In this document: positions 37,939 through 50,220 of the stretch, piece after piece
Layout of the letters: every line of letters begins with the position of its first letter
Numbering within the stretch: position 1 is the stretch's first letter
Source of the DNA: Atrina japonica
Lineage: Eukaryota > Mollusca > Bivalvia > Pterioida > Pinnidae
Length of the DNA: 64,000 bases
Direction of reading: 5' to 3'
Assembly (NCBI GenBank): GCA_030159075.1
Contig: BROG01000460.1
Location: 279,501-343,500, forward strand
Position numbers and translations under genes: made by a program
The notes under the pieces: model-generated
Databases searched by the model: none
What the model was told of the DNA's origin: nothing
The model's input: the letters and a program-made list of their open reading frames with translations, nothing else

Positions 37939-38625
37939 CTGTAAATATTATGACAGATATCAACACCATAATAGAACATGACTGGGCTGTAAATATTATG
38001 ACAGATATCAACACCATAACAGAACATGACCGGGCTGTAAATATTATGACAGATATCAACAACATAATAGAACATGACTGGGCTGTAAATATTATGACAG
38101 ATATCAACACCATAACAGAACATGACTGGGTTGTAAATATTATGACAGATATCAACAACATAATAGAACATGACTGGGCTGTTAATATTGAGACAAATAT
38201 CAACACCATAATAAAACATGACTGGGCTGTAAATATTATGACAGATATCAACACCATAATAGAACATGACTGGGCTGTAAATATTATGACCGATATCAAC
38301 ACCATAATAGAACATGACTGGGCTGTAAATATTATGACAGATATCAACACCATAATAGAACATGACTGGGCTGTAAATATTATGACAGATATCAATACCA
38401 TAATAGAACATGACTGGGCTGTAAATATTATGACAGATATCAACACCATAACAGAACATGACTGGGCTGTTAATATTGAGACAAATATCAAAACCATAAG
38501 AAACATGACTGGGCTGTAAATATTATGACAGATATCAACACCATAACAGAACATGACTGGGCTGTAATTATTGAGACTGATATCTATTGATTACACCATA
38601 ATAGAACATGACTGGGCTGTAAATA
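37931..38625. repeat. 48-bp minisatellite made of the exon 14 acceptor
   Basis: About 14 units. Transcribed strand: TGTCATAATATTTACAG|CCC AGTCATGTT, i.e. branch region, acceptor and first exon bases repeated. The unit is 16 codons and stays open in the exon 14 frame for about ten units (PVMFYYGVDICHNIYS). Confidence 0.93.
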
Positions 38626-38772
38626 TTAAAGGTATCAATTGATTACACCATAATAGAAGTACACAAAATCAGTTGAATAGTACATTTTTTCAAATAAATT
38701 TTGTGTTTCAAATAGGTAGAAACTTTAAATGAGATCAAATATATATAAAGCATAACAGAAAAAGAGAAATAG

Positions 38773-38774
<2 letters not shown>

Positions 38775-38804
<30 letters not shown>

Positions 38805-39187
38805 TCGGTCCCAACAAATTTTTATGCTGGCAAATAAAATGACCACCCCACCCCGCCGTAGGGGCATGTAATGTCAGTGAAGTGTACCCCCAGGGGCATG
38901 TGATGTCAGTGAAATGTAAGCAACCATTAGATGATCTTACAGTCCAAATATGGTTACTGTATCACAATCCAAACTTTAAATATTGCAATGTCCTACATTT
39001 TGACCCAATCCCATCCCAGGGGCATGTGATGTCAGTGTAGTGTGAGCAACCCTTAGATGAACTGACAGTCCAAGTTTGGTTACTGTATCACAATCCAAAC
39101 TTGAAATATTACACTTTATATGTCAGAGAAAGCAAAACAGACAGACAGACGATCCCAGAGGACCTTTCAGGCCAGGTGCATAAAAAT
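38775..39187 (+). repeat. Interspersed repeat, 'gatgtgtttgtgaaacac' family, longest copy
   Basis: Starts acaagatgtgtttgtgaaac and ends gacctttcaggccaggtgca. Inside, a ~130-bp segment (caggggcatgtgatgtcagt ... atcacaatccaaact) is tandemly repeated. Confidence 0.65.
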
Positions 39188-39284
39188 GGCTTAGGAAAAA
39201 CAAACTAAAAAATTGATAAGAAAAAGATAAAATGAATAATAGAAAGAGAGGAGTGAGATACTCATAGAGAGAAAGAAACAAACC

Positions 39285-39479
<195 letters not shown>

Positions 39480-39488
39480 TAACCATAC

Positions 39489-39703
39489 TGCATGGCAATA
39501 TCTTGTGACACCGGAATGACTACAGTTTGCCAGTAACCATGGGGACCAGAGTAATAAATAGTTCCCTCAGTGTGTAGACCATTACAATCATTTTCCTGAT
39601 AGCATGGTTCATGTAGGAGTTTCCATGTCTGTCCTCCATCATGGCTGTATTGTAACAAAACAGGATGATCCCAACGGAATTGGTTGCTACACCCAACATT
39701 GAT
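39489..39703 (-). CDS. RELN: Reelin exon 13: subrepeat A with Asp-box
   Basis: Encodes INVGCSNQFRWDHPVLLQYS, the Asp-box SHDGGQTWKLL, and YWQTVVIPVSQDIAM. The donor is least certain: CA|GTATGG is the only nearby choice in phase with exon 14 (codon CA+C, His). A (TC)n tract of about 190 nt on the transcribed strand begins about 12 nt downstream of this donor. Confidence 0.82.
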
Positions 39704-39749
39704 CTACAGAAGAAATATAAACTCACTCACATCATTAAGTTGTGTAATC

Positions 39750-40385
39750 AAATATACTGGTACAAACATAAAGTGTCAACATGAAACAATCTGCCCCTAA
39801 GAGTTAACTCATAGGTCATATAGTTAAATATACTGGTACAAACATAAAGTGTCGACTTGAAACAATCTGCCCCTGAGAGTTAACTCATATAGTTAAATAT
39901 GCTGGTACAAACATAAAGTGTCAACATGAAACAATCTGCCCCTAAGAGTTAACTCATAGGTCATATAGTTAAATATACTGGTACAAAGCTAAGACACAAT
40001 ATTGTCACCGAAAAACATTCGGCCCCTGAGAGTTAACTCATACATGTAGGTCATATAGTTAAATATACTGATACAAAGCTAAGACTTACACAATATTGTC
40101 TCTCGGCCCCTGACAACTAACTCATATTACATAGTCATATAGTAAAATGTACTGGTACAAACCTAAAGCTTACACAATATTGTCAACGAAAAACATTTGG
40201 CCCCTGAGAGCTAACTCATATAATATAGTCCAATATACTGGTACAAACCTAAAGCTTACACAATATTGTCAAAAACACTATTACCAAAAGCTAACTCATA
40301 TAATATAGTCCAATATACTGGTACAAACCTAAAGCTTACACAATACTGACAAAAAACACTATTACCAAGAGCTAACTCATTCATG
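39750..40385. repeat. Irregular tandem repeat, ~80-120 bp units
   Basis: Six or more copies of atactggtacaaacataaag + tgtcaacatgaaacaatct ... gagttaactcata with indels. Confidence 0.85.
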
Positions 40386-40712
40386 ATGATTTCCAAGTTG
40401 ATGACCATAATTAAACTCGATGTAGATTTTATTGATATGAAGCAACATGGCATTGAGGCAAGAAACTCAAGTAATTTGACAGAAACCAAAAGTCAAACAG
40501 GCAAATCAAAATCAATATGGTTACCAATCATCAATCTCAAGGCATAAAAAAATAAAACAAAAGAACCTCCCCCCCAAACAAACAAACAAAAACAAAAATA
40601 CATAACTTTAGGAACAAACAGATACAAAAAACACAGAAAGTAACTTTAACTTAAACAAGCATGTGTAGTTATAAAGTCAACATGATCAATCTGTTTAACA
40701 GAATATTCTGAC

Positions 40713-40883
40713 CTTGAATTGAATGACATCTCCTGTTTGAATGTCAAGGTCTTTTGTTACAACAAATTTATTGTTTTGTTGGTTTGCCAGAATCAGGGCC
40801 CAGTTCTTGGCTTGACAATATTTTCCTCTTATCCCTTCTGTAATTGTGGACCATACTCCTGAGTCTATGATATCCAGATGTGC
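40713..40883 (-). CDS. RELN: Reelin exon 12: subrepeat A, first part
   Basis: A 171-nt phase-0 exon of 57 codons: AHLDIIDSGVWSTITEGIRG, then KNWALILANQQNNKFVVTKD and LDIQTGDVIQFK. Donor AAG|GTCAGA and acceptor TTGTAG|GCA. It reads directly into exon 13 (INVGC), the usual Q-F-x-[IL]-x-x-G-C strand of Reelin. Confidence 0.9.
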
Positions 40884-41144
40884 CTACAATGTAATTTGCA
40901 AAATATCCACTACATTGTAATTTACGTTAATCACAATTTGACAAACTGTATGTAGTCTAGATCCGTGTAGCTGTTCGATATTTAAAACTGGAAAACAATA
41001 TAATGTTTATATCATTTTGTAATTCTAAAACTCGGCATTTGATTTGTAAAATCTCTTTTATGTTTTTCTTATTCACCGTTCATTATTTATCTATTCAAAA
41101 ATAAATCTTACCATTTCAAAAATGAAAATAATTGGACTACATAC

Positions 41145-41304
41145 CTCAAAATCATCATCTAATTTGCGTAGTCGTTCATAACTACCAATAACAATTTCAT
41201 CAATTGCCCAATGATCTTTGCCACCACCAGAATGAGAAGGTTGCCACCACCTAAACTTTGTGACAGGGCTTTTTGCTGTCTTAGGTAGAACCACATGAAC
41301 AAAT
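41145..41304 (-). CDS. RELN: Reelin exon 11: end of subrepeat B, start of third repeat
   Basis: Encodes [40 protein letters not shown], then [13 protein letters not shown] at the start of the next repeat. Phase-0 donor GAG|GTATGT; acceptor CTTTTCAG|A. Confidence 0.93.
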
Positions 41305-42094
41305 CTGAAAAGAATAATTATCTGAAGGGTAATTCATAGAAGCAAATAAATTCTACAAACATTAGACAAAGTTTTAAAAGGCGACGGTTAAAAGCTCTAT
41401 TTCACAGAGTGCCTAGGTAATATGGCCGACATTTTAACTTAGGCTTTTGGTGATGTTTGTATTGTTTGGTTTTTTTTATGTATGAATGGTGTCTTATGGC
41501 ACACTCAACAAAAGTTAAGTTATATGGTGGTGGCTGGACTTTAATGGGGAGGAGAGAACCTAGGTACAGTGTACACTGGCCTTCCACAAGTGGCTATGTT
41601 TTGTGTGTGTGAGCTTATTTAATGTATTTGGTGAAACCATGAATGAGTGCCATCAGTGCTAATTATCAGTATTTTATTTCATTTTTTATTATCACTTCCT
41701 TTTAAATCCAAGAATTACTGCCCATAAGACCTCCTACTATTTCTAAAGAACAATGATATTCCACTGAAGCAGTGACATAAATGAGTTAGCTAATTTGTAC
41801 TTTTAAAAGCAGTTGAATGAGTAGTGTGAATAGAATTTGAATGAGTATACATCCCAATAGTTGTCTAAAGTCTGTATATATACTCTCAATACTTATGACA
41901 TAAGATGAAGTTACATTAGATATAATGGACAGAGCTTTAATGAAATGCATACTTTGGTCACATATATCAGAGAAATTGATCACTGCATCTGGTCATTTTG
42001 TGAATGTATTGTAACACTATAGTTACGTCATACCAGAGACACTGTGGCTTTATACATGGATCTGAACTATCACAGAACACAAAACAGGTCTTAC
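41305..42094. other. Intron, no gene seen
   Basis: Holds a fragment of the tRNA-like SINE family (about 41505-41600). Otherwise AT-rich unique sequence. Confidence 0.5.
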
Positions 42095-42300
42095 TTTGGG
42101 TCTCTGTACTCGCTGGGTATCATTTCCTGTAATAAATTCCAAGTGGTTCCTCCATCATCAGAGTACTGGAGTAACACTCCCTCATCCCTGGTCTCTGCTC
42201 CATTACAGTCTGGAAGGTCTCCGCCAATTCGGAGATAAAACTGTATATAGTCAGATGATGTTGTATCGAAATCCTTTGTTTGCACTTCCCTCACTCCATT
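42095..42300 (-). CDS. RELN: Reelin exon 10: subrepeat B core with Asp-box
   Basis: Encodes NGVREVQTKDFDTTSSDYIQ, FYLRIGG, and the Asp-box YSDDGGTTWNLL. Ends EYRDPK with donor AA|GTAAGA. Both junctions agree with the neighbouring exons in phase. Confidence 0.92.
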
Positions 42301-42779
42301 CTACAAGTGAAATCACAGATTTATTTGATGTTTGTCTATCATTAACACAAATTTTTTACAAACTAAATGTGAAGTGCCTGAAATGTTGACCCTTGTTACG
42401 AACCTATGCCAATAAAGCAAGGTTTCTTTCATGAGACACATCAGCCTGTGATGCGGGACCTCAGTTTTTTCTCTCATTATGACTTCCACTGGTTATGCAG
42501 TGTACTTGGTGAAGGGACTGACTAATAGGTACATGGTGAAGGACAGCCTTTAGTATCATACATGTAGATTTCTCCCATGATTCACAGATTTTTCCCTCTT
42601 TTCCACAGGGAATGATTTCTTCTAGGGCTAGGGTGTTGACAAGCTACAAGCGATATGACGTCACAATACAATTTATGAGTAAGAACGTCTGCAGTACATA
42701 GATATGTCAGACTTGACATAGATCTGCATAGATCTACATAGACATGTAGATTACGCTTAAAGCACATATACATGTATTT

Positions 42780-42960
42780 AAGATGTGGGAGAAAAATTAA
42801 TCAACCCCTACCTTGAGAGTATGACAAAGGAATCGCAATCCTTGGGTTCAGATTCTTTAATGACAAACTTTCAGCAAGCCTCAAGTTTGTTATTCAAGAA
42901 TCTTACCTTCGGATTGATATTCTTTTGTCATAGCCTCAAGGTAGGGGTTGATTCTATATA
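42780..42960. repeat. Hairpin-forming dispersed repeat
   Basis: tcaacccctaccttgaga and tcaaggtaggggttga face each other about 150 bp apart, with gacaaaggaat / atattcttttgtc inside. Probably a MITE of the gtgggagaaaaat group. Confidence 0.6.
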
Positions 42961-43327
42961 ATCACTGGCTTCATGCATAAACACTGTATAATAATCAGTC
43001 AGAAATACAGTACCTTCAAATATTATGCTATCACAGTAGTTATAATTTCCATACATCAATATCATCAACATCCCTACAATATCAATCTGACCATTTTCAA
43101 GTTTTCTACTCTTCAGTGTTGGAGTAAGTGTTAAGCTGTCTTATACAAAGCACAGTTGGTAACCTTGACAACAACATGTAAATACATTATGTACTTCAAA
43201 TATGATTCCCTACTCTATGGTGAGACAGCTTCACAATTAGTCCTAATTGAGCAATGATTCTACAGTATCTACCTATAAATATTTGGGATTTTTGTACCCA
43301 ATACAAACAGAAAGTTTGAAAACTGAC

Positions 43328-43514
43328 CTGAAAGAAATATAACGTCTCGCCAGAAAGTAGTGTTCCGCATCCTTTGTTGCCATTAGTAACTTCTCCTCCC
43401 CATATATGGAGGAAATCTTTCTCTGGCTTATAACGTATACCAAAATCAGCCTGCATCTTGGAGTCGATTGGAACATTAGCTTTACAATTACCACCATTGA
43501 AGCCGTCATCACAC
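43328..43514 (-). CDS. RELN: Reelin exon 9: EGF module 2 end and start of subrepeat B
   Basis: Starts CDDGFNGGNCKANVPIDSKM, finishing EGF 2, then HIWGGEVTNGNKGCGTLLSG, the conserved W-G-G...CG-L-SG strand of subrepeat B. The phase-0 donor TTTCAG|GTCAGT joins exon 10. Confidence 0.92.
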
Positions 43515-43935
43515 CTGATAAAATATTAGACATACATTTGATATTGTAACAAACATGAAGAAGCACTGACAAGTACTGTCTACTGATCAATCATGTCCCC
43601 TATATGTATTGTTTACTTCCAACCAAAAACTTAACCTCATATATTGCAAAAAAGGCCCAAATCATGCACGGCAATTCTTATAAAAGACTTTTTTTTTTTG
43701 ACTCTGTGGTATTTATGCTAACCTTCCAAACAATCTTTGTACATTATACCTGTTATAATGCCATTATTTGGAAAATGGTGAACAAGTACAAAAAATTTCG
43801 CCAAAACTTTAACAAATAACCTTCAAATGGATGGATGTAGACAAAACCAATGGACTCTCCAGTTTTACAATTAGGGGATTAAAATCATTTCGAATATGTA
43901 GATGATAATAATCTATGAATATTTTATTATTGGGC

Positions 43936-44080
43936 ACCTGCATGGCCAAATTGTCAGAGCATCATGCTTTAAATTACAGGGTGGGTTTGAGCCCTGATGG
44001 AACCTAAGCCACAACGGCTCTCACTTCCATTAAAAGCTAGCCATCACCATATCACTGAGAAATTGTTAAGCGTGGCATAA
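43936..44080 (+). repeat. tRNA-derived SINE-like repeat
   Basis: Plus strand: TGGCCAAATTGTCAGAGCAT (box A-like), then GGGTGGGTTTGAGCCCTG (box B-like). Tail aaattgttaagcgtggcata. Confidence 0.55.
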
Positions 44081-44211
44081 AACATAATATAGACAAATAA
44101 TATATTGACTTGATTTATTGGACCAGACTCAATAATTACAACTTTAATATTTTTATATGTTTTATTTGAAACAGAAAGCTAGTTTCAATGAAAGTGGAAA
44201 GTATCACCAAA

Positions 44212-44335
44212 CATTTTGTGTGATAAAGCCCTGGTTGACAATGTTTGAGATTACCAAACATTTTGTGTGATAAAGCCCTGATTGACAATGTTTGAGATTA
44301 CCAAACATTTTGTGTGATAAAGCCTTGATTGACAA
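44212..44335. repeat. ~51-bp tandem repeat, about 2.5 units
   Basis: Repeats accaaacattttgtgtgata + aagccctgattgacaatgtt. Confidence 0.88.
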
Positions 44336-44724
44336 GGGTTAAACAACATTGTGGTTTTGTTTAATGCCACTCAATCAACATGGCCACTAAAATCACATAC
44401 AATTCAACATTACTTTATGTAATCAGTATGACAAAAGTCCAAGACATACAGTTTGATACATTTAAACTTGATTTTATCATCAAACCTAGATGCTGATTCA
44501 ACCGGGCATGGCCCCTAATAAAGTTGGTCAAATATATGTGTAAAACCTTTAATATTTTTATAAAAAAGTGGAAAATTGATAAGATACTACCAAAGTTTTT
44601 GCACTTTGCTATGCTCAAAGAAAATATTCTAGGCTTGCACTTCCTGTAACTTGAAATTCCTGGATCCACCCCTAATACCTATATGTATACATAAAATTAC
44701 AAAGTAATAAGCAGAAATACTTAC

Positions 44725-44862
44725 TGACAAACACCCTCTACACACTGTCCATGACCATTACACATATCTGGACATTGCTGACCAATATAGAGTCTGGACA
44801 CTGCCCAGGAATCAGTTGGACCCCAGTCCGATTGTCGGATCCTAAATTTGGTTGCATGGCTC
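44725..44862 (-). CDS. RELN: Reelin exon 8: end of subrepeat A and first half of EGF module 2
   Basis: Encodes SHATKFRIRQSDWGPTDSWA, VSRLYIGQQC, and the EGF start CPDMCNGHGQCVEGVC. FRIRQ replaces the usual FRWWQ. The donor TGTCA|GTAAGT joins exon 9 as CAG-TGT (QCDDGF). Confidence 0.92.
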
Positions 44863-45937
44863 CTAGATAAACCGAAAGTTGTGTTAATATACTGTGAAAT
44901 CTAAAGCATATATCCTCAAGTCAGCAAACTGTTTGTTACCAAATATAGGAACATTGATGTTTATCACCACATACTGTGTTAGATTTTCATTGTAAAACCA
45001 GTCCGGAATCACTATGTTCTTTCCTACCAGTGGTTTCATGTGCCCGAAATCATTGGTGTCCCATTTATCCAATCACAGTAGTTGTGATCGGCAACAGAAG
45101 TTATTGCATAGTATGTTGATCAAATACATTTCTAAATTATTTAAAAACTTCGATCTGATTGGTTGTCGATTGTGAACACCACTTACTTGCATTGGCTGAG
45201 GCTTCATGAATGATAAAAACATGCATTAATGATTTTGGGCCCATGAATGGAAAGAGCATAGCAATTCTGGACCGTGGTTTTACGATGATGGTCTTAGATA
45301 GTTACCTGAGTCAAATGTAAGTTCATTTTACTATAATGGCATGTAAAATGTTATTTCTTTCTGCAATCATGTCAACAAAATAGAAAATGTTAATTAGACC
45401 CTTTTCACCTGCTGTCCTGTAGCTTTGGAAGACAAAATAAACTATTTGTCATTAAAACAGTGCTGACCACTGTTAATAGTGGAAGAGAAGCCCTGTTTTA
45501 TTGTACCCAGCAAAAAACAGCTTCCACAAACGAACAGGCAAAAAAAAGTGGAGTTCGAACCTGCACTGACTAGATTGAGAGATTCCATGGTTTAAAGCAT
45601 AATGCTCCAATTGGCACAGGAGGTTCCAACATTAACTTGGAGCCTATAATTTTTAAGTTTATTCATTTTACAATGATTAACAAACAAGTTTTGTCACCTT
45701 ATATAAATGTCTCTCATTGGCTCTGATGAATTAGAATCTGGAGTACCTTGAGAAAAGAAAATGTGTCTGATTTGGCGACAGCCTTCCCACATCTCACATA
45801 CTCCTCTGTCCAATCCAAGGATCAACCTGGCTGCATTGGTGAGAAGCGAGTGTGCTAACCACTTCGATATCTAGACACCCCTTTACTCTATATTGACTTA
45901 TTTACAAGGGAGATAAATGTGGTGAGAAATATCTTAC

Positions 45938-46237
45938 CAAGTAGCTGCTGGAAGAGAGATAGTGACCTGTGTCCACTCAAGGTATTTGGATGGCTTATAC
46001 ACCGTACCTTCAGTGTACTTTTTACAAGACTTTGGAGGCACACAAGATTCCTCTACAAGTGACCAACTCAAACCATGATCTGTAGAATACTCTAGGTACA
46101 AATGATTGTCTTTGTTCATATCATACATGATTCGGCAGCCCATAACTAGGTCAAACTGCATAATATAGGTCGGTCCTATGTGCATGGTCTTAGTTACAAT
46201 GTATCTCATCTCTCCATCTTTACGCTCCTCAATAAAA
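45938..46237 (-). CDS. RELN: Reelin exon 7: subrepeat A of second visible repeat
   Basis: The longest exon (300 nt). It encodes FIEERKDGEMRYIVTKTMHI, YIMQFDLVMGC, the Asp-box-like YSTDHGLSW and VTISLPAAT. It ends with split codon TG|G (Trp) into exon 8. Acceptor ATTACAG|T and donor CTTG|GTAAGA are clear. The upstream in-frame ATG at 46398 is intronic. Confidence 0.92.
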
Positions 46238-46434
46238 CTGTAATGAAACAAGGCATCACAAGTGATATTAATCCCCTTGCAATGGAAATATTGTATAATA
46301 CCTGTACTGTATATTGGAATGATATAAGTTTCGTGAAATGTCATTGAGAAATAATTCCAAATTTCATTAAAATCTGACAATGTTGAAATTTTGACCAATC
46401 AGAAGCCACGGTTTGCCATAGACAACAACGAAAC

Positions 46435-47060
46435 CCATATCATTGAAAACACAATCCCTTGATACCCATAAATTCTAATTTTCATCGAAATCGGAATGTT
46501 CAAATTTTGACCAATGAGAAGCCTCAGTTTGTCATAGACAGTCACGAAATCCATATCATTGAAATCACAATCCCATAAAACCCATAAATTTCATATTTCA
46601 TAAAAATCTGACAATGTTGAAAATTCAACAAATCAGAAGCCTCAGTTTGCTACAGAGGCCATCTTTTTATGAAGTCACTACATAGATTGTGCACATGTGC
46701 ACACCCAAACCTATAATCATATGAAGTTTCATGAAATACCATTGAGAAATTAATTTGTTAGCGCGTTGAAATATTTCAATGAAATAAACAAAGGGCAAAT
46801 AATTCTGTAAATAGAGAGAGCAGGTTGCGAAATGCAAACTCGTCTAAGATATTACCATAGTAAACCCTTGTATCAAGTTTCATGAGATTCCGTTGAGAAA
46901 TAAACTTGTTAGAACGCTGACAGAAATATTCAATGAAATAAATAAAGGGCAATAACACTCGTAAATAAGGGAGCGTGGGTTGCGAAACGTGAACTCGTCT
47001 CAGATATTACCATACTAAACCCTTGAATCAAGTATCATGAATTCTGTTGAGAAAAAAAAT
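46435..47060. repeat. Diverged tandem repeats in intron
   Basis: Two families: 46380-46650 (ttgaccaatcagaagcctca ... gtttgccatagac, about three units) and 46730-47060 (catgaaattccattgagaaa ... gggttgcgaaacgcgaactcgtc type, two to three units). Confidence 0.65.
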
Positions 47061-47217
47061 TGTTAGAGCGCTGACAAAGAAAGTGTAACATACGTATGTA
47101 CCTACACACACACACACGTACGTACAAATTTTGTTTGCGAGGGGATAATAAATATAATTATGTAATATTGTTGTATAAGATTGTTCATATTGGCATAGGT
47201 AAATATAGTAAAAATCA

Positions 47218-48110
47218 ATGCTGTGATACCAACACAACTCTAATACCTCAATGCTGTTATACCAACACAACTCTAATACCTCAATGCTGTTATACCAACA
47301 CAACTGTAATACCTTAATGCTGCTAAACAAACACAGCTCTAATAACTTAATGCTGTTATATTTCTAATAACTAAATGCTGTAATACCAGCACAACTCTAA
47401 TAACTCAATGCTGTTATACCAACACAAAACTAATAACTCAAGGCTGTTATATCTCTAATAACTCAATGCTGTGATACCAACACAACTCTAATAACTCAAT
47501 GCTGTTATACCAATACAAAACTAATAACTCAAGGCTGTTATATCTCTAATAACTCAATGCTGTGATACCAACACAACTTGAATACCTCAATGCTATTATA
47601 CTAACACAACTCTAATAACTCAATGCTGTTATACCAACACAACTCTAACAATTCAATGCTGTTATACCAACACAACTCTAATAACTCAATGCTTTGATAC
47701 CAACACAGCTCTAATACCCCAATGCTGTTATACCTACACAGCTCTAACAACTCAATGCTGTAATATCAACACAGCTCTAATACCTCAATGCTTTTATACC
47801 TACACAGCTCTAATAATGTTATATCTCTAATAACTCAATGTTGTGATACCAACACAACTCTAATAACTCAATTTCATATTTCATAAAAATCTGACAATGT
47901 TGAAAATTCAACAAATCAGAAGCCTCAGTTTGCTACAGAGGCCATCTTTTTATGAAGTCACTACATAGATTGTGCACATGTGCACACCCAAACCTATAAT
48001 CAAACCTCTAATAACTCAATGCTGTAACATTAACACAGTAACATCTAATAACTCAATGCTGTTATACCAACACAGCTCTAATGACTCAAACCTGTAATAT
48101 CAACACAATT
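47218..48110. repeat. 33-bp minisatellite with an inserted duplicate
   Basis: About 22 units of aatgctgttataccaacaca + actctaataactc, with shortened units. It is interrupted at 47870-48002 by a 133-bp segment identical to 46587-46719. Confidence 0.92.
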
Positions 48111-48398
48111 CTCAGAAATATTGACTGTGACTAAAATCTTATCAGGTTTACATACAGAGTTCTGATATTATGAATACAGCTTTTTCCATACACTTCAAGG
48201 TCTGTTCTTACACAAATCTATCAAACATCAATATTGTTGTTAGACACACTTCAGGATTATACACTTCAGTAAAATGTCCAACTTTTTTTAATAAATAACA
48301 CTGGAGAAATTTTAAAACCAATTTGAAATTTTGATTTAAGTCTAAAATGACTCTGTTTTCCTTTGGCCCCACTTTTCCCACTCTATTATTGCACTAAC

Positions 48399-48638
48399 CT
48401 CATACTTTTCCTGCCGTCACAGTAACTATCCGAAATTTTACCAAGATTCACTGCAACATCCTGTGTTTCATTGTTGAAATCTCTCATGGGCATATTAAGA
48501 GTATTAAAAAGTTTATTATTGAGACTGATTCCATCAATGGCCCAAACATCACGCCCTGGACCTGAATGTGAGGGCTGCCACCAGCGGAAACGACAGGCTG
48601 CTCCCTTGGCTTCATCAGGAAGCAAGATAATGTCTGAT
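48399..48638 (-). CDS. RELN: Reelin exon 6: end of subrepeat B, start of next repeat
   Basis: Encodes SDIILLPDEAKGAACRFRWW, then QPSHSGPGRDVWAIDGISLN, the conserved [10 protein letters not shown]...WAID block. It continues into the next repeat (FNNETQDVAVNLGKISDSYC). A pure T tract (minus strand) precedes the acceptor. Confidence 0.92.
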
Positions 48639-49234
48639 CTGTGATGAAAAAAAAAAAAAAAAACTAAAAAGTATGCATGATTTATTGGATGTACATGTAA
48701 TATGTAAGGCATAAAATAAAATTTAAATTGTGTGATGTTGCCTGTTTACCAACCCAAAATGCTATCGCCCAAATAATTTTTTTCACATACATTTCCATAA
48801 CATTTTTTGTATCAAGATTTTTTTCCAGTCCATTTTGACCAATGATTCTTTATATTAACTGTTTATTCAAAAGATTGTATACATACTTGAAATAGGAACT
48901 TGAAGCTCTTGTCAGGTGAGCTAATAATATGAATATATTCATGAATACACATATCAATCCCTATGCCAGAATTTACTTTAATTTAATAATGTACACAGAG
49001 ATTGAGGCAGTTGTTTAAGCATACTTTTCTTGCTTTGTCTGATTTCCTTTTCTTAAAAAATATCATTTTCCTACCTACCTACCAACACCTGAAAGGTATG
49101 AACAGGCAACATCAAACAAACAATTTTTAACAGTGGCCTAATAATTAAAAAAATAATAATAATAATGATGATACTGATTGTAATGAGAGTCAAACAATAA
49201 AGATACATTTGTAAAGATTATTTATCTTAAGAAA

Positions 49235-49345
49235 CATGATGTGTTCCCCCCCATATCCATCCTTAGGTGAACTTATAATCTAAGTTTGGTTACTGTATCA
49301 TTATTCAAACTTGAAATATTGCACTTTATATCTAAGCAGAACAGA
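49235..49345 (+). repeat. Interspersed repeat, 'gatgtgttt' family, fragment
   Basis: Shares aacatgatgtgttccccccc and caaacttgaaatattgcact + ttatat with the copy at 38775-39187, leading into acagacagacaga. Confidence 0.6.
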
Positions 49346-49351
49346 ATTACA

Positions 49352-49630
49352 GACAGACAGACAAATAGACAAACACATGATACAGACAGACAGACAGACA
49401 GACAGACAAATAGACAAACACATGAAACAGACAGATAGACAAATGCATGAAATTGACATACAGACTGATAAGTAGATAAACATATGAAACAGACAGATAC
49501 ACAAATGTATGAAATGGACATACAGATAGATAAGTAGATAAACATATGAAACAGACAGATAGACAAATGTATGAAATGGACATACAGACAGATAGATAGA
49601 CAAGTATACAAATACATAAAACATAGACAG
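49352..49630. repeat. (CAGA)n and ~60-bp tandem repeats
   Basis: cagacagacagacaaatagac followed by units with agacaaatgtatgaaatgga + catacagacagata. The cysteine-rich ICLSV open frames on the minus strand are repeat artefacts. Confidence 0.88.
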
Positions 49631-49861
49631 ACAGGTAAATAACAATATATACCCAATATTTGATCTCATAGGCATAAACTGCTTTTTTACAATTAATTAT
49701 AACAATTAATTACATCATTTTCTGAAGCATTAATTGTTATGTATTGTAGAATAATACAAAATACTTCAAATGATACTGTGCTTGGGATGCTCATGCATTT
49801 GAAATGTTCAGTGATGCATTATCATCTAACTATATTATTTTCTCCTATAAAAGTTACATAC

Positions 49862-50023
49862 TGTGGATCTTTTAGTTCATTGATATCAAAAATCTTGATA
49901 AGATCCCACTTCAAGCCACCATTACAAGAGTAATCAAGTATTACAGACTCTGCTATACTGCTCGGTGCTGGACATTTTGATGTAACAGAGTGACTTCCCA
50001 CTCTTATGTAGAACTGTAAGTAT
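49862..50023 (-). CDS. RELN: Reelin exon 5: subrepeat B core with Asp-box
   Basis: Encodes YLQFYIRVGSHS then ILDYSCNGGLKWDLIK, where SCNGGLKW is a degenerate Asp-box. It ends NELKDP with donor CCACA|GTATGT. The acceptor CTTTACAG|ATACTTACAG lies at the edge of a 91-bp tandem duplication carrying two further copies of this acceptor (50024-50220). Confidence 0.9.
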
Positions 50024-50220
50024 CTGTAAAGAAAAATGTTGACTTTAACATTATAAAAACATCACAACACATTATAGTAAGAACTATTTATACCGCCACC
50101 TGAACTGTAAATATCTGTAAAGAAAAATGTTGACTTTAACATTATAAAAACATCACAACACATTACAGTAAGAACTCTTTATACTGCCACCTGAACTGTA
50201 AATATCTGTAAAGAAAAATG
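50024..50220. repeat. 91-bp tandem duplication carrying the exon 5 acceptor
   Basis: Two extra copies of gaactgtaaatatctgtaaa + gaaaaatgttga. On the transcribed strand each keeps TTTACAG|ATATTTACAGTTC. Confidence 0.9.

Noticed and set aside
37740..38459. 239-residue open frame as an independent gene
   Set aside because: It is Reelin exon 14 plus read-through of the acceptor array; EGF and FRWWQ content belong to Reelin.
49273..49675. Cysteine-rich secreted-looking frames (ICLSVCFICLS)
   Set aside because: Translation of (CAGA)n and related repeats; appears in three overlapping frames.
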